Part shown: positions 1-12,245 of the stretch, piece by piece
How positions within the stretch are numbered: position 1 is the first letter of the stretch
How the letters are laid out: every line of letters begins with the position of its first letter
NCBI RefSeq assembly: GCF_037038585.1
Contig: NC_092523.1
Span: 28,277,501 to 28,341,500, forward strand
Direction: 5' to 3'
DNA length: 64,000 nucleotides
Source: Patagioenas fasciata
Lineage: Eukaryota > Chordata > Aves > Columbiformes > Columbidae
Position numbers and translations under genes: made by a program
The notes under the pieces: generated by a model
Told to the model about the DNA's origin: nothing
Databases searched by the model: none
What the model saw: the letters and a program-made list of their open reading frames with translations, nothing else

Positions 1-36
1 ACAAAAATAACTTCCTATGGTAACACATGTACTTAC

Positions 37-165
37 TGTTTTCAAAAAGATTATATTTTTCACATCCAGGTGCTAATTTTTCTGTTTGTCTGCAGCACTG
101 ATAAATTCCTTCTGTCCAGAACTTAGGATGATATTTTACCATTATATTGCTGTTGTTCTTTATTT
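37..165 (-). CDS. TEC: TEC coding exon 4: end of PH domain and Btk-type zinc motif
   Basis: The exon lies between an acceptor (cttcttgtag, just above 165) and a donor (gtaagt at 36-31). It continues codon-in-phase from the 1423-1504 exon (GAA|G then AA) and reads [20 protein letters not shown] followed by [19 protein letters not shown] and LFEN. The Btk motif is complete: H, ten residues, CC, nine residues, C. In Tec kinases these residues bind one zinc and pack against the PH domain. The exon ends with one base of a split codon; the following exons (proline-rich region, SH3, SH2, kinase) are outside the window. Wording is close to mammalian TEC as I remember it (NNNNIMIKYHPKFW) and less like ITK, BTK or TXK. 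Identification is very secure; the exact exon ends come from splice consensus and phase. Confidence 0.95.
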
Positions 166-1422
166 CTACAAGAAGAAAGAGCATGTAATGAAAGATTAAA
201 AACAAAACCAAAACAAACAAACACCCCCCCCCCCCCCAAACCTGCAACAGGGCTATTTTTAATAAATATTACAATATCTTTAATGTGAAGCATAATCTAC
301 ACTTGCTTCTTGTAAGGATCTTCTTGCAAGTTTACATGGAGGCAATACAACGATAGTAGAGGACATTTTTAGGATAATACATGGCTTTATTCCAGACGAG
401 AGTGCTATACTCCCTGTCTAAACCAGCCACCCCAGCAAAGGTGGGTGTTTGGTGCAAAGGAGACCCAGCTGCCAGCCTGCACCCCACAAAGCAGTCAGGC
501 AGCTGTGAAGACCCTGGGGCCTCTGCCTGACCCTTTTCTTGTTATTACTGCTGTAAGTCACTCATAATTTCCACTACAAATAGTGTTTTGGAGGGAAAGA
601 TACCTGATCATTATTGCTATTCTATGACATAGTGCCTGTGTTAGTTTTGAAAGGCTCCTTTCCCCATATCCTACAGGCTTGCTGGGTTTCAGAGGTTATT
701 CACTGACCTGTAGTCTCCAGCCCAGGAATTATTTCTTATTACTTTACAGAGCACCTGCAATTAGTGTGAGCATTTGATGTGGCAGAAAGAATTAAGAGAC
801 TCTTGAAAAAAAGATCTTTATACTCACTATGACAGCATTAAATAGATTGTGACTCAGTGGACATGCCTCCTGTCATTTTACATTAGTTTATGACCCACAA
901 TGTGGATGTGGGAAAGAACAGAAAGAGCAGAGGAAAAAACTCACGGCTTGAGATAAATACAGTTTAATAACCAAGGGAAGCAGAAAAAAAGTGATGCAAA
1001 GGCAATTGCTCACCATCTCCCACAAAGCAGACCAACGCTCAGTGAGCCTCAGAGCAACAGCCAATACAGAAGCCAAAAAACCTCAACCCCCGCCTTCCTC
1101 TACCCTAGTTTTTAAAATTGTCAAACATGACAGTATACGGCCTGGAATATCCCTTTGGTCAGTCCAGGTCTGCTGCCCTGGCTGTGTCACCACTCAGCTT
1201 CTCAGGCACCCCCAGCCCACTTGCTATGGGGGCAGAGGGAGCAAAAGGCAAAGTCTCCAAGCTGTGCAAACACTGCTCAGCAGCAACTATAACACAGGTG
1301 TGTTTTCAACACTGTTTTGGCCACAAATCCAAAACACAGCAGCAGTTAACTCCAGCCAGCCACCCAACTCAAGTAAAGGCATCTACGTATGTCAGATGTT
1401 AAGTAAGAGCAATTTCCATTAC
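166..1422 (-). other. TEC: TEC intron between coding exons 3 and 4
   Basis: A 1,257-base intron with gt donor at 1422-1421 and ag acceptor just above 165. It holds an A/C-rich tract at about 190-240 that includes a C14 run at 224-237 (G14 on the sense strand). I see no other gene; open frames in 888-1402 are short, have no family resemblance, and overlap the intron on either strand. Confidence 0.85.
190..240 (+). repeat. A/C-rich tract with a C14 run
   Basis: aaaacaaaaccaaaacaaac leads into C14 at 224-237. On the TEC sense strand this is G14 followed by tgtttgtttg, 58-71 bases upstream of the exon 4 acceptor. Confidence 0.85.
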
Positions 1423-1504
1423 CTTCTTTCAGATTCCTCACCCACTGATCCCGGCTTTGTGCACTTGGTGCAAAAATATAAAGCGTATTAGCATCATATA
1501 CAAC
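1423..1504 (-). CDS. TEC: TEC coding exon 3: C-terminal part of PH domain
   Basis: This 82-base exon is flanked by a ctcctccag acceptor and a gtaatg donor. It reads [20 protein letters not shown] then WVRNLKE, the last strand and C-terminal helix of the PH domain, including the conserved tryptophan of the helix (QW). It joins in phase 0 to the 2466-2567 exon (TTT CAG | GTT GTA) and leaves one base for the next exon. The family's equivalent segment in human TEC reads [19 protein letters not shown], so this is TEC rather than a paralogue. No stops or frameshifts. Confidence 0.95.
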
Positions 1505-2465
1505 CTGGAGGAGGGGGGGAAGAAACAATCAAAATACATTCACCTGGTAATATTCATTTATTTATTCCTCAGGAGTCAGAACAAAACAAATTACTTACAT
1601 TTGACAAAATTAGTGTACTCAGCCACAAAATACAGAAACTGGGAAAAGGTTATTAGAGTTTACTATTCATATATGATGCTTCCAGTACAATAAGGAAGGA
1701 TTTTCTAATGGTACATTAGCTTGAGAGTATTCCTGAAAAATGTTTGCTTCATGCTTTGTTTTGGTTATTTTTCATCATGAGTTTTCTAAAACCAGTTAAA
1801 TTTAATTGCTAAAGCTATTTCATAATCACACATCCTTTGTTCCTGGCCATTTCATAACTCCTTGTCATTCTGTACGGTGCTGGGGAGACTCCTGCCTTCT
1901 TTTTCTTCACTGCTTGTACTGGTGGAAAACAAGTATTGTCCCACTTCAACCATTCCCTCTATCATAAGCAGGAACAGCATCCAATCCCCTATATCTAAAC
2001 ATTTATTTTTCCCATCTAAGCCCTTTGTTTTCTGTGTTTATTTCCATTAAGTTCACAATGGAAGAAAACGCAACCAATTTTATCTTAATTTTCTAATTCT
2101 TATAGAATTTAATAGTAATTAAATTTAATGTGAAAGAAAGAAGATATGGAAAATGGGTTGCCAGCTAATCCATTTTGGAGGAAGACCAGGACAAGGCACT
2201 TTCCAGACAAAACCCAAGCAGAGAGGTGGGGAAAAGGAAAAGACCAAATGTATGAGGCACAGCTCCCAAGAGATAGGACTACAGGGCTTGCTGGGAATGG
2301 TTTTTAATCGCTGGTCTTGAACCACCTCCCACACAGACCGGAGTGCCAGAGAATGGGCTCAGCATTTAGAAGCAACAGTAATTTCAAACCAATTACATCT
2401 AAATGACTTGGCATTGTTCAAAAAAAGTGCTGTAATTTATATTATTTTATACTAAAGGAACATAC
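1505..2465 (-). other. TEC: TEC intron between coding exons 2 and 3
   Basis: A 961-base intron with a gtatgt donor at 2465-2460 and a ccccctcctccag acceptor just above 1504. No recognisable repeat or gene inside. Confidence 0.85.
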
Positions 2466-2567
2466 CTGAAATGGATATTTATTTTGACAGGGAATAATAC
2501 CATCATTTTTTACAACTTCTACACATTTAATCCTTGAAATATCCACAGATCCTTTTCTATATTTTTT
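2466..2567 (-). CDS. TEC: TEC coding exon 2: middle of PH domain
   Basis: This 102-base exon gives [20 protein letters not shown] and then [14 protein letters not shown]. The acceptor is preceded by a long T/C tract (sense ttttttttcttttcttttctag), and the donor is CAG|gtatgt. It joins in phase 0 both to the start-codon exon (GCA GAG | AAA AAA) and to exon 3. The segment covers central strands of the PH beta-sandwich, the phosphoinositide-binding fold that brings TEC to the plasma membrane after PI3-kinase activation. Compared with human TEC as I recall it (KNDDGVIPC), one aspartate codon is missing in a loop; the frame is intact. Confidence 0.95.
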
Positions 2568-2812
2568 CTAGAAAAGAAAAGAAAAAAAAATTATGTAAAA
2601 TAACTAATTTATCTTTTTTTTTTTTTCAGCAGAGACTTCTTGCTTTCTTTTCCACTCTGACACCGATGTTGCTATAACTGCAGAAGTAATTTGGAAAATG
2701 AGAGGGTATAAAGATCTACACTGGAGAAAGTGCCAAGAGTACAGTGTAATTGCTTTGTTAAAAGTACCACTTTCCAATCAGTTGTAATCATAGGTTTAAT
2801 CTACTCTTCTTT

Positions 2813-2900
2813 AAAAAATAAAATAAAAAAATAAATAAAATAAAATTAAGTAAAGAAAAACACAAACAAAAAAACCCAAACCACACACACACAACACTTG
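2813..2900 (+). repeat. A-rich to A/C-rich low-complexity tract
   Basis: The tract starts as (A)nTAA-type repeats and grades into aaaaaacccaaaccacacacacacaac, almost without G. It is one of eight such tracts in the window with the A/C side on the plus strand. Confidence 0.8.
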
Positions 2901-3397
2901 ACTACAAAAGAAGGAAGGCTTCCCCTTTGCCAGTTTTCAATTATGATTAAAACCTGTGAGGAAAATAGGTGCCAATGCACCCTATCAACTGCTCCCTCAC
3001 CCTGCTGCTGAAGTGCTCCCACCATTTTGGGATGACTGTCATGTTTCACCAACTTCCAGAGAAACTGGTATGCTGGCTCAAGCAACACAAGTTCATGCTG
3101 AAGTAGGAAGTAGAAGATGGGGGTGAAACCTGTCCCTGGCCAAGCTGGGGTCTGTGTTGAAGAACTCTTTGTTGTTCACACTACTTCTTTCTCCCATGCT
3201 TAATCTCATGTAGGAAATCCTGAGGTCATCAACATGTGACCCATGGAACTTGCATTCTCACAAGCATAGAAGACATCTCCTTTTTTGGAACTGCTCTGCA
3301 ACTTTACAAAACTTCTGAAAAGCCTGGCTAACCCAACATCCCGTGTAGAGAACTTCTGTGGTAGAATATGCTCCAAACGGAAATGTATGGGTGTTTG

Positions 3398-3452
3398 GGG
3401 GGCTTCTTTTTTGTTGTTTTTTGGGGGGGTGGTTTTTTTGTTTGTTTGTTTT
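3398..3452 (+). repeat. T/G-rich low-complexity tract
   Basis: gttgttttttgggggggtgg followed by ttttttgtttgtttgttttc. It is the reverse polarity of the other tracts inside TEC. Confidence 0.8.
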
Positions 3453-4579
3453 CATAGCATTGCACTGGAAAGTGCTGCAGTTCCCTCTTGAGAGGCATTT
3501 TCACACAAGCAACTACTGATTAGGGAAATATAATTACTGTAGCTAAGTGTTAGATAGCCAGATTTTCTATCCCCTTATTTTCCAGTGTGTCAGTTACGTT
3601 GAAGAATGCCCTGCCTCCTTTCAGTACATTTTTAAAATTATTATTCTAAGAAAAGCAAGTATTAAGTATTTCTATTCATCTTTCCAAAATGGCTAGAATC
3701 AACGTAAAAAGCAAGAGGTGATTAGTCTAACCTGATCCAAGATCTGACTCTGGGGAAGAATTTCAAGAGGAAAAAACCACAAACATAAGTGAGGAGAAAG
3801 TTTTACACTCTGTCCTGCAAAACAGAAGATCAAGAATCCTTTACCATTTTCTGGCTGCTCAGCAGATGCCAACCACCAGCACTGGAGATACAGAAAAGCA
3901 CAAAAATAAATTTTTTGTAGCAGCACTGATGCAACTTCCTAACCATTACAATGCATTATCTATAATTTACTCTTGTCTTGCAACTGAGAGGCAGTCAGTC
4001 CAATGCACACAGCTACAGTTGTGATATGTTGCTGCAATCAAATAAGGCAGCAATATAAGTGAAAGTAAAGTACACAAAATAAATCAGCTGTGTCTCCATC
4101 TCTATCAGGCCTTAAGTCACCTACAACCTTTCAACTTTCAAAACAACTAGCACATAGCTTCAAGTTTGTTCAGACAGATCTTCCCTGTTTTCTGTTAAGT
4201 ACTCATGGAGCTCTGAGTCTGGCCAGCCCCATATAGCATTTCTGTGCTGTGTTCTCCCCTCTCAGGGCCATTGCTCTGTCCATCATCAGCTACCCCTCTA
4301 ACACAGCCTTCATGCTGTCTGAACACTAGACTCACACAGCTTGAGCCAAGAAAGAAGGAGAGCCCAAGTCCACAGCCAAACAACCAAAGCCCCAGGACAG
4401 GACCTGAGAGGTCACCTAACCAAGGCACCAGCTGCTTTACCTGGTCTTTCAAGGTCCACATGATGGAACCCACAACTACAGAGCCAAGGGTTTTTCATCT
4501 TTGAAGATTCCTATCCATCTCCCCACTTTGAACACTTGCTGCTCCACTAACCCTGCATCATAGTCCAGGCTTTTGGGAA

Positions 4580-5430
4580 CCTCATCCTTCCCACTGTTCC
4601 TCAATCTTGCTGGCAGATCCAGATCTTCCTTGAAACTTATTGCCCCAAACCAGATGCAGCACTGCAGCTGAAGCCCTATCAGACTGTAAGGATGCACAGT
4701 CCCATTTATTCATCCTAATACAACATTTGCCTTTTTCCACAGCAACAGGGTACCACTGACACATATCCAGCTCATGATTCACTATCCTGTCACCCAGGTC
4801 CAGCTGGGGACAGCCTGACACTGACAGTTACTTATTCCCATTCCATACCTGAACATTTCAGCATCTCTGCCTAAACTTTTACCTTTTGCATTTGTCCACA
4901 TTGAATCACACTGTACAAAAAAACAAAAAACAACAAAACAAAAACAACAAAACAAAAACAAACCAACCCCCCACACTGCATATCTAATCCCAATATACTA
5001 TCTCAATTTCTAGACTTGTTTTCCAAAACATTTGCAGCTTCTTCAAGTTTTATGTCACCTGAGAACTCAACAAGCCTCTACTTCAGCAACAATATCACTA
5101 CTGAAAATACTGAAATGCAAGACAGGATACCATGTTTATGACAGTCTTTCAATCTGAAAACAAGCTGCCAATGCCTACTAATCACTGTAGCAGTTTTCCA
5201 TGCATTCTGCAATCAGATCTACAAGAGGTTTATACAGGTCATTTCTAATGCTGACATCTGAAAATGTCTCATAGAGCAGTGTCAAAACCCTTATTGGAAT
5301 GAAAATACATAGTACTTGCTGCTTCTAAGCTACCCAGGAGATTCGTTGCCTCATGGCAGAAAGAACATAGATAAGTCTGAGATTATTTTTTTATTATTAT
5401 TCTTGTCAAATCTTTTTTGGCTGACATCCA
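4580..5430 (-). mobile_element. Ancient, highly diverged CR1/L3-like LINE fragment
   Basis: Read on the minus strand, the order of recognisable phrases follows the reverse-transcriptase 3' half of L3/CR1-L elements. On the plus strand they appear as the 'gccccaaaccagatgcagca' block (4642-4662 area), 'aacatttgcctttttccaca' plus 'cacccaggtcc' (4720-4802), 'ttttgcatttgtccacattg' (about 4885), the block near 5025-5130 matching the conserved 'control of leakage and time frame' part of the RT, and 'gtgtcaaaacccttattgga' (5280-5299). There is no open frame left, and every block carries many substitutions and small indels. An A/C-rich tract (4915-4980) interrupts it. It must be far older than the other CR1 copies here. 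The ends are approximate, and the assignment rests on remembered consensus wording. Confidence 0.6.
4915..4980 (+). repeat. A/C-rich tract inside the ancient CR1
   Basis: Runs of aaaacaacaaaacaaaaaca grading into ccaaccccccacac. It sits within the L3-like fragment and separates two parts that are contiguous in the consensus, so it expanded or inserted after the LINE. Confidence 0.75.
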
Positions 5431-6944
5431 ATTTTGGTATCTTCCAGGGGCTTTCAACAAGCCTATTGGAACATAATCAACTTCTTTTACAACTAAAGTT
5501 TCTTTATGACTTGCTCTTTTCAAGTGAGTATTCCTGTGCATCAGTTCAGCTGCCTCCATTCACATGAATAGCTTGGAGTTATTTCTCCAGTTTGAACAGT
5601 TTTCACTTGCACCTGCTTGAAACGTCCGCAGCTGTGCCTGTCTTCTCGAGTGTCCAGATAATCATTAGTACAACAGTTCTACCTATGAGCAAAAAAAATT
5701 ATTTAAAAAAATATTTTCCTGAATCTTGGGGAAGGAGGCGAATGAGAACAAACAAACCAGGAAACAGGTTCCTGGTTTCCCAATGACAACAACTACTGCT
5801 TTCCAGTAGACCATGTATTCCGGACCCTCTCTTTAAATTTTTTTTTCTTCTCAGATTCTTTCCTCCTGACTCCTTTTTGCTCCTCCCATGAGGTTTCTGA
5901 GGCCTTTACTCCAGAACACAGTCTTCTTGTTCATTCGCCTCGATAGCTCAAAATGCAGACAAACTTTATGTGAAGCTGTATTTTGAACTAATTCCTACTG
6001 TCCAATCTACCTCATTTCCTAAAGGAAAGCTACCTCCTTACTGTATTTGCTCTGAGCTGTGGGTCGCTACAGTCCCAGTTCAATCCTCCTCTTCCCCAGG
6101 CTACCATACAACAGAGGTGAGGGTAGCTAACCTGTGGTAGAACTTTTCCTGGTTACCATAATGCCTCATCAATGCTTTGAACTATGTCTATGTGCTTGTT
6201 GGTACATCTTATGCTTAGATAAGTAGCTTCTCAGAACGACTGGGTTTTTACTATAAGTGTTCAGTGCTGTTATGGGGGACTGAGCCAAAAAAAATAATTA
6301 AATCAATATAAATATAACATGCCTTATATGATTTTTACATCTGTGTATTCACTCGAAGCAAGACTCAGCTTCCTATATTGCTCTTTCTCACCAGAGGCTG
6401 ATATCTCACAATCCCATTACTCTAGCTGACCCAAGACATCTATATATAGGAATCGCAATGCAGATACAGCTAATATCAACAAATATGTCTACAAGTTTGC
6501 TTGGCAAAGTATAAACTGGAGAGTATCCATTGATCAGTCACAATTACCAAGTGAATTGCGATTCTCTGTCTTGATTTCTATGTAATCAAGTGCAATGAAG
6601 TTAATTTTAACTATCTTCCTCATACTGCTAATCTGTAAAAAAAAAATAAAATAAAATAAAAAATTGTAGTCATTACAGAGGTTTTATACAATTAGAAAGA
6701 GTGGCTACTTATATTCTGAGTTAGCATTTAAACACAGATCTTGTGAAAAAGTTTTAAAAGTCTTCTAGTCCATCATAGATCTTCTGTTATTCATAAGAGG
6801 TATAAGCACAATGTTCTCTATCCAGATGAATGTGACAGGCATCAACAAGGGTGAGATAACCTGTAAATATATCATTGTACTTTCTCAGCAATATAATTAA
6901 TCCTGAAAATCACTGGTACAAGTTCATAATTACATATTTAATTT

Positions 6945-6965
6945 ATATGTATATATATATATAAA
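6945..6965. repeat. TA dinucleotide repeat
   Basis: tatgtatatatatatataaa microsatellite. Confidence 0.75.
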
Positions 6966-9900
6966 GTCATGCTTGCATGTTTTAAACTATCTATCCTGAC
7001 TGCACTTCAAAGATTTTGATTCATTCTTTGTCTGACAATGCTGAGAAGAAACTCTGTGTAATTGCATGAAAAATTACTAAGAAGTATGAGCTGAACCGAT
7101 CCAAAGCCACAACCACTCTTAGAGACAGTTGTGAACATACATCCATAGCAAGTACAGTTAAGAACTTCCACACGATTCTTGTGAAAATGTATATCCACTT
7201 CCATTCCCTAGAAGCAGCCAATTCACAGTCCTCTTCCAGGTCTAGCTGGAATAAAGTTACTGTGCAAACTTGCAAGTATTTTAGGAAAGGTCTATCATTA
7301 CTACCTGCAACTTGGAACAAAAAAGGCTCTGCCAAACTACTCATTTCAGAAGCTATTTATCTTACATTTAAAAAGGAGTAATCAAGTGATTGGAAGCATT
7401 TTAATACTGAATTGTGCTTTTATTTACATAAAGAATTAAATCACCTTTGCAATGACTAAGGAAACCACATATATCAGGGTAATTAAGTTAAAAATAATAA
7501 AGGATAAGCACTATAGGAATAAACAATGGTAGAATCTATACACACTAACCTTCTGATAAAATGTGACTAACACGGGGGTTTGGAACTCTAAAATGTTGTT
7601 ATGCTCCAAAGGAAGTATTTGCACAAGATTAGTGTTGCAATGAAGCTACACAATTTTAGCCCGAAACTTGCAGCTTTAGATTGGGCACCACAGCTTTGAA
7701 AGTAAATTTTCCTTCCTTAAAATATCATCATGGTAATTTCAGTAGCTTCTGTCTCCTCTCTATTCAAATTACAAGAACCAAATACAACTCTTGCAGAAGA
7801 ACCTTTTTTCCTTAGGAACAAACTTAAAAAAATTAGCCCTCCAAGAATGTTCAAGTTTTTATTATGCTTTTTTCATATATATTCTGGTTGGGGTTTGTTG
7901 GTTCTAATCGTCCTTCTATTCATGCAAGACAGTTTTCACACAAGTCTGATCCTGATGGCGAAATACCACTACTGCCAGTGAAGACAAGAACACTCCACAC
8001 CTCCCAAGATCAGCTCCTCAGAAAGTCACCTTCTCTGTGACTCCACAGAAGCATCCCTTTAAATAAGACTCTTAAATGTTTTCCCTCTGGGGCTATTATT
8101 TGTCTTCTCTGTAGAAGCAAATGGTTTACGCACACTACTAAATCAGTAAGTGCTGTTGCCTACCCCAATATCCTCTGTGCATCCCCTCCAGAGATAACAG
8201 GTATTGCAGCACAGACTTTCCACCATTTTGTCCTCTCGCTAATACCCCATACCCCCATTCACCCAAACACACACAGGGTAACCACAAGGACCAGGATTCA
8301 GCCCATTCTGAAAATGCAAAACCCAATATAAACCGTTTATCGCTGTAAACTGTAATCCATACAGCAAACATGAGCAAACAATAAAGATGCTAAAGCTTAA
8401 AGCAATTTCACATTCATAAGCTCGTACTTGGCTTCATACTTAAGGTCAGCACAAGCTGCTGTGGGCTGGAAAGGTTTATGTGAGCATACTGCACCATGTG
8501 TGGGAGGACAGCAGCCAAACCACACACATCAGCACACTTTCCCACTAAAGAGTGTCACTGCTAAGCAAGCTGAGAGCAAAAGAAAGAAATACCACAATTA
8601 AAGGGAACATCTGACAACTCCAATAGATACGAAGATACTAACAGTCTGCATATTGATAAGAATTTATAAACTTATGACGGGATATGTGTCAGTTCTGTGG
8701 AAGCACCATGTTAATGAGAAACATAAATGTGAAATTTTTCAAACCAACAAACTAGCAGGACACTTTACTGATCAGTTCCTTTCATGTATTCCGGTGATAA
8801 GAAGTACTTTAACACCTACTTTTATTATCTTGCCTTCATCTCAAAGAATTTTCCTCACCTAAAATGCCATCTAAAGCAAAAACCTCTAGTCTGGTGGCAC
8901 TTTTACTTCAAGTGAGCTGCTCTGTCAGCACAAGTTAACTAAAACTTGTGTGAAACATGGCTCCAGTCAGGGCCATCAGACTGCTTTAATGTCTTCTACC
9001 AGTTCGGAGACATCTTCAGACCATTCATTGAGAAAGAATTCACAAGAGTGAACTTACTGCCACACAGGAGAAAGAAGATAAACCAGGAGTACCTAGTGGA
9101 CCACTCTGGTGGATGCAGTAGCTGAATGCTATTTATTTCTATGCAGCTTGTCCCTTCTGTGTGGCCAACCTTTGCAAAGGAGTGTGTGGAGCACTTGCAC
9201 AATGGGACACCAGCCACCAGGCATACCAGTAGAGCCGTAAATATTCCTTTCCAGTACAACTGTTCAGCTGATATTTACTGACGTATTTCCAATTTCAGTG
9301 ACAGCTCAGTAAACACTAAGGTTGGATTTTCCAAACAGTCAGCTGAAAGTGTGAATGCACCACTGCTTTGAAAATAAACTGCAGAGAATTTTAAGTTGAC
9401 TATGCAAGATATGAAGCTGCTTTTGACAGAAAAATGGCCAAGTGTACATAGTGTACATATGTGAAGTTATTTCCATAAATGCCTCCTTGGATTTCAAACC
9501 TGTACTCCCTTCAAGGTGAAATTTGCAGGTTGGAAGAAGTCATACTGAAACTTCAGCTAAATTTTTGCTGGTTAAAAATAAATTTAAAAAAAAAATCCAA
9601 ATTAGATTTTTTTTTTATTACTGCATTAAATATTTTAAGACAAGCAGGTTTATTTCAAAATCACCTAACTTTCCTTATAAAATTCCTACCATTTAGTATT
9701 TTTTTAATTCTTAGAAGAACATAGTTCACCATACTACTTCAGGCATGCTTCTGTTCATTTTTCTGAGCTGTCATGCCACACAAAATTGGAAAGAGATTTC
9801 TTAATAGAATATTTCACACCAGTGTTTCCTCACAATGACACTACCTGCCTTTGCTATATAGCCACATTACCTGCAAAAGTTACACTGCAGTTAAAGACTC

Positions 9901-11884
9901 CAGCTCACACCAGTAAGCACAGTGCAGGAGTCCTAAAGAGCAAGGGCCAGTTTATACAAAAATGCCTATAACCTCCCACTTCCAAACTGCCATAGTTACT
10001 ACTGTCTACATAAATCTGTTGAAAGCTGGGTTGCTAAGTCTACAGCGCATATTTGAGAACGTTATACATACTTAAGTCTGACTGTAGCATAGTCAGTTTT
10101 ATAGTATATCTCCATACTCAGAATAGGACGATATTTTACTTCTTCCCTGTTTTTATACATTCATGATCAGTATTCTGTGCTTGGTAGCTGATTTATTTAT
10201 TTCTTACTACAATGAATTTTTATTACAAATGGAATCCATCACATTTAAATCTCATTAAAAACTTCTGCAACATTGAGGAAAAAAGGCAGAAAATACACTT
10301 TCCAACAACAACAGCTGATAAACCATTAAAAGCTTCATGAAATATAACAGTAACTCAGCCTTTTACATGCTTGTAATTATTGTTCGGCCAATATTGCATT
10401 TCCCCAACATTTACTTACTATTCCACAGAATTTATTAAAAAAAAAACAAGCCCAAACCAGAAGCCATCTCCAGCTTAAACAGAATATTCCTCTTTTCTGA
10501 CAACATTAAAAATTCATCTCCATGATGCTTAAGGCAAGTCAGTTCCTAATGTTTCTTTATTTTCAAGCTTTTAAATGACCATCTTTTTAACCAACCTTAA
10601 GGTGACACATCTCCCATTTTTTAGACAAACAACATGACACTCAGAAGTAGTTAAGCCATAGAAGCCATGGTCCTATTGACTTCCTACACAAAATAAGTTT
10701 TCTGTGTCTTTACTCATAATTGTAGAGCTTTGTGCAGGTGACCTTAACCAGGACTCAGGTTTCTGTGCTTTGAAACCAGTCTTGAAATTCAGTCTCTTTA
10801 CTGTTTCTGTGGTTATACTTCACTGATAGCTCTCACACCTCCTCCATGTACAGTCCAGCAGTATTTCTAAGTGCAGAAGCTACATTTCTCCTTCTCATGT
10901 CAGCCATACAACTCCAGCTTCACTGTAGGCACTTTGTACCCTGTCAAGATGCCTGAGCTGCTTAATAGCAGGTATAAAAAAATGTAAATAGGTTATGAGC
11001 AAGTTTAAACAAGATCTTACCCTGATGCAGTAATCATGCTTATGAGATAATTGCTTATTGCTCCAAGCAGGTATAAGGTACTTTGTCAAGACATAGGACA
11101 GAAAAAAATAGAGAAGAGTGTTTCCATAATGTGCAGTTTCTGGTCAAAGAGCAAGTGATTCCCCACCACTGGCTGCACAGAGTCAATTAAATATCTCAGC
11201 AGCACTTACAAGAATATTTGCTATGGTTGACTGCTTTCTGCTGTCATAAATGTTCCACCTCTGTCACCAGACATATCAAGTATCTAATTTTGTCACCTTA
11301 TTTACAATACCAACTTGCCCACACTAAGTATTGACTAATTTGGTTAACGAGATTTAATTTACCCTTTGTTTTTAAAAAAGAAGTGGTATGAGTATTCTCA
11401 TGACCACAAACTCTGGGTTCTTCTTGAACTCTCTACTGAATCACTGCAGAAGTTAAAACGGAAGGAGAAAAAAAAAGAAAGGCAAGAAAATACTTCAGTT
11501 TGGCCAACGACCACACTGGGAATCACATACTTGCCTACAGGAGCAGAACTCAGCCATCCTTAGCAGATTGCTACCACTGCAGTTATGAGATTAAAATGAG
11601 AGTGTGGGATCCTCTTGGCTTAGATTTCCATGCTTATCTTACCAATCTGGACTTTGAATATTGCCAAGCCTGAAATGAGGTCAGTCCATACAGATGCTTT
11701 CATCTGTCATATCTTTAAATTGAACGAGCATACACAGTAGTCACATTTATTTCAGCAACAGACCTCCAACTATTCAGAGGGGATAGAATTATTTTAGTCT
11801 CTAGTAATCTATTTTTCTTTTTTTCAGCCAGAATGTATGACTGTCTTAATGTAAATACAAATCTACAGCCACCATCATTGGCTT

Positions 11885-11945
11885 AAAAAAAACAAAAAAC
11901 CAAAAAACCAAAAAAACACCACAAAAACCCACACCACAACACACC
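11885..11945 (+). repeat. A/C-rich low-complexity tract
   Basis: Runs of A6-A7 separated by c or cc, then cacaccacaacacacc; G-free throughout. Confidence 0.8.
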
Positions 11946-12134
11946 TGATAAAACCCACAAACTTTTCCATTTCAGTTGCCCAGTGACACAAAGGAATAAC
12001 TACCACTGTGTCACAGAGATCTTAGTCACACAGTATTTTTTTTTCCTCAAATAGAGACCAAGAATTGCTGACAAAAATATTCAGCGTGCACCTCTAAGAT
12101 CAGGGCTCCTTATTTTCAGACAATATTTTCAGAT

Positions 12135-12245
12135 GGGGCTCTGAGCAACCTGATCTAGTTGAAGATGTCCCTGCCCATTGCCAGGGGTTGGACTAGATGA
12201 CCTTTGAAGGTCCCTTCCAACCCAAACAAACACTATTCTATGATG
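12135..12245 (+). mobile_element. CR1 LINE 3' end (about 110 bp)
   Basis: It contains the hallmark CR1 3'-terminal wording: ctctgagcaacctgatctag, ttggactagatgacctttga, ggtcccttccaaccc, and a terminal ctattctatgatg tail. Only the 3' untranslated end is present, a typical severe 5' truncation. It is in the antisense orientation relative to TEC. Confidence 0.9.

Noticed and set aside
991-1491. 166-codon plus-strand frame over TEC exon 3
   Set aside because: It is antisense to a verified TEC exon and intron, and its protein has no family resemblance.
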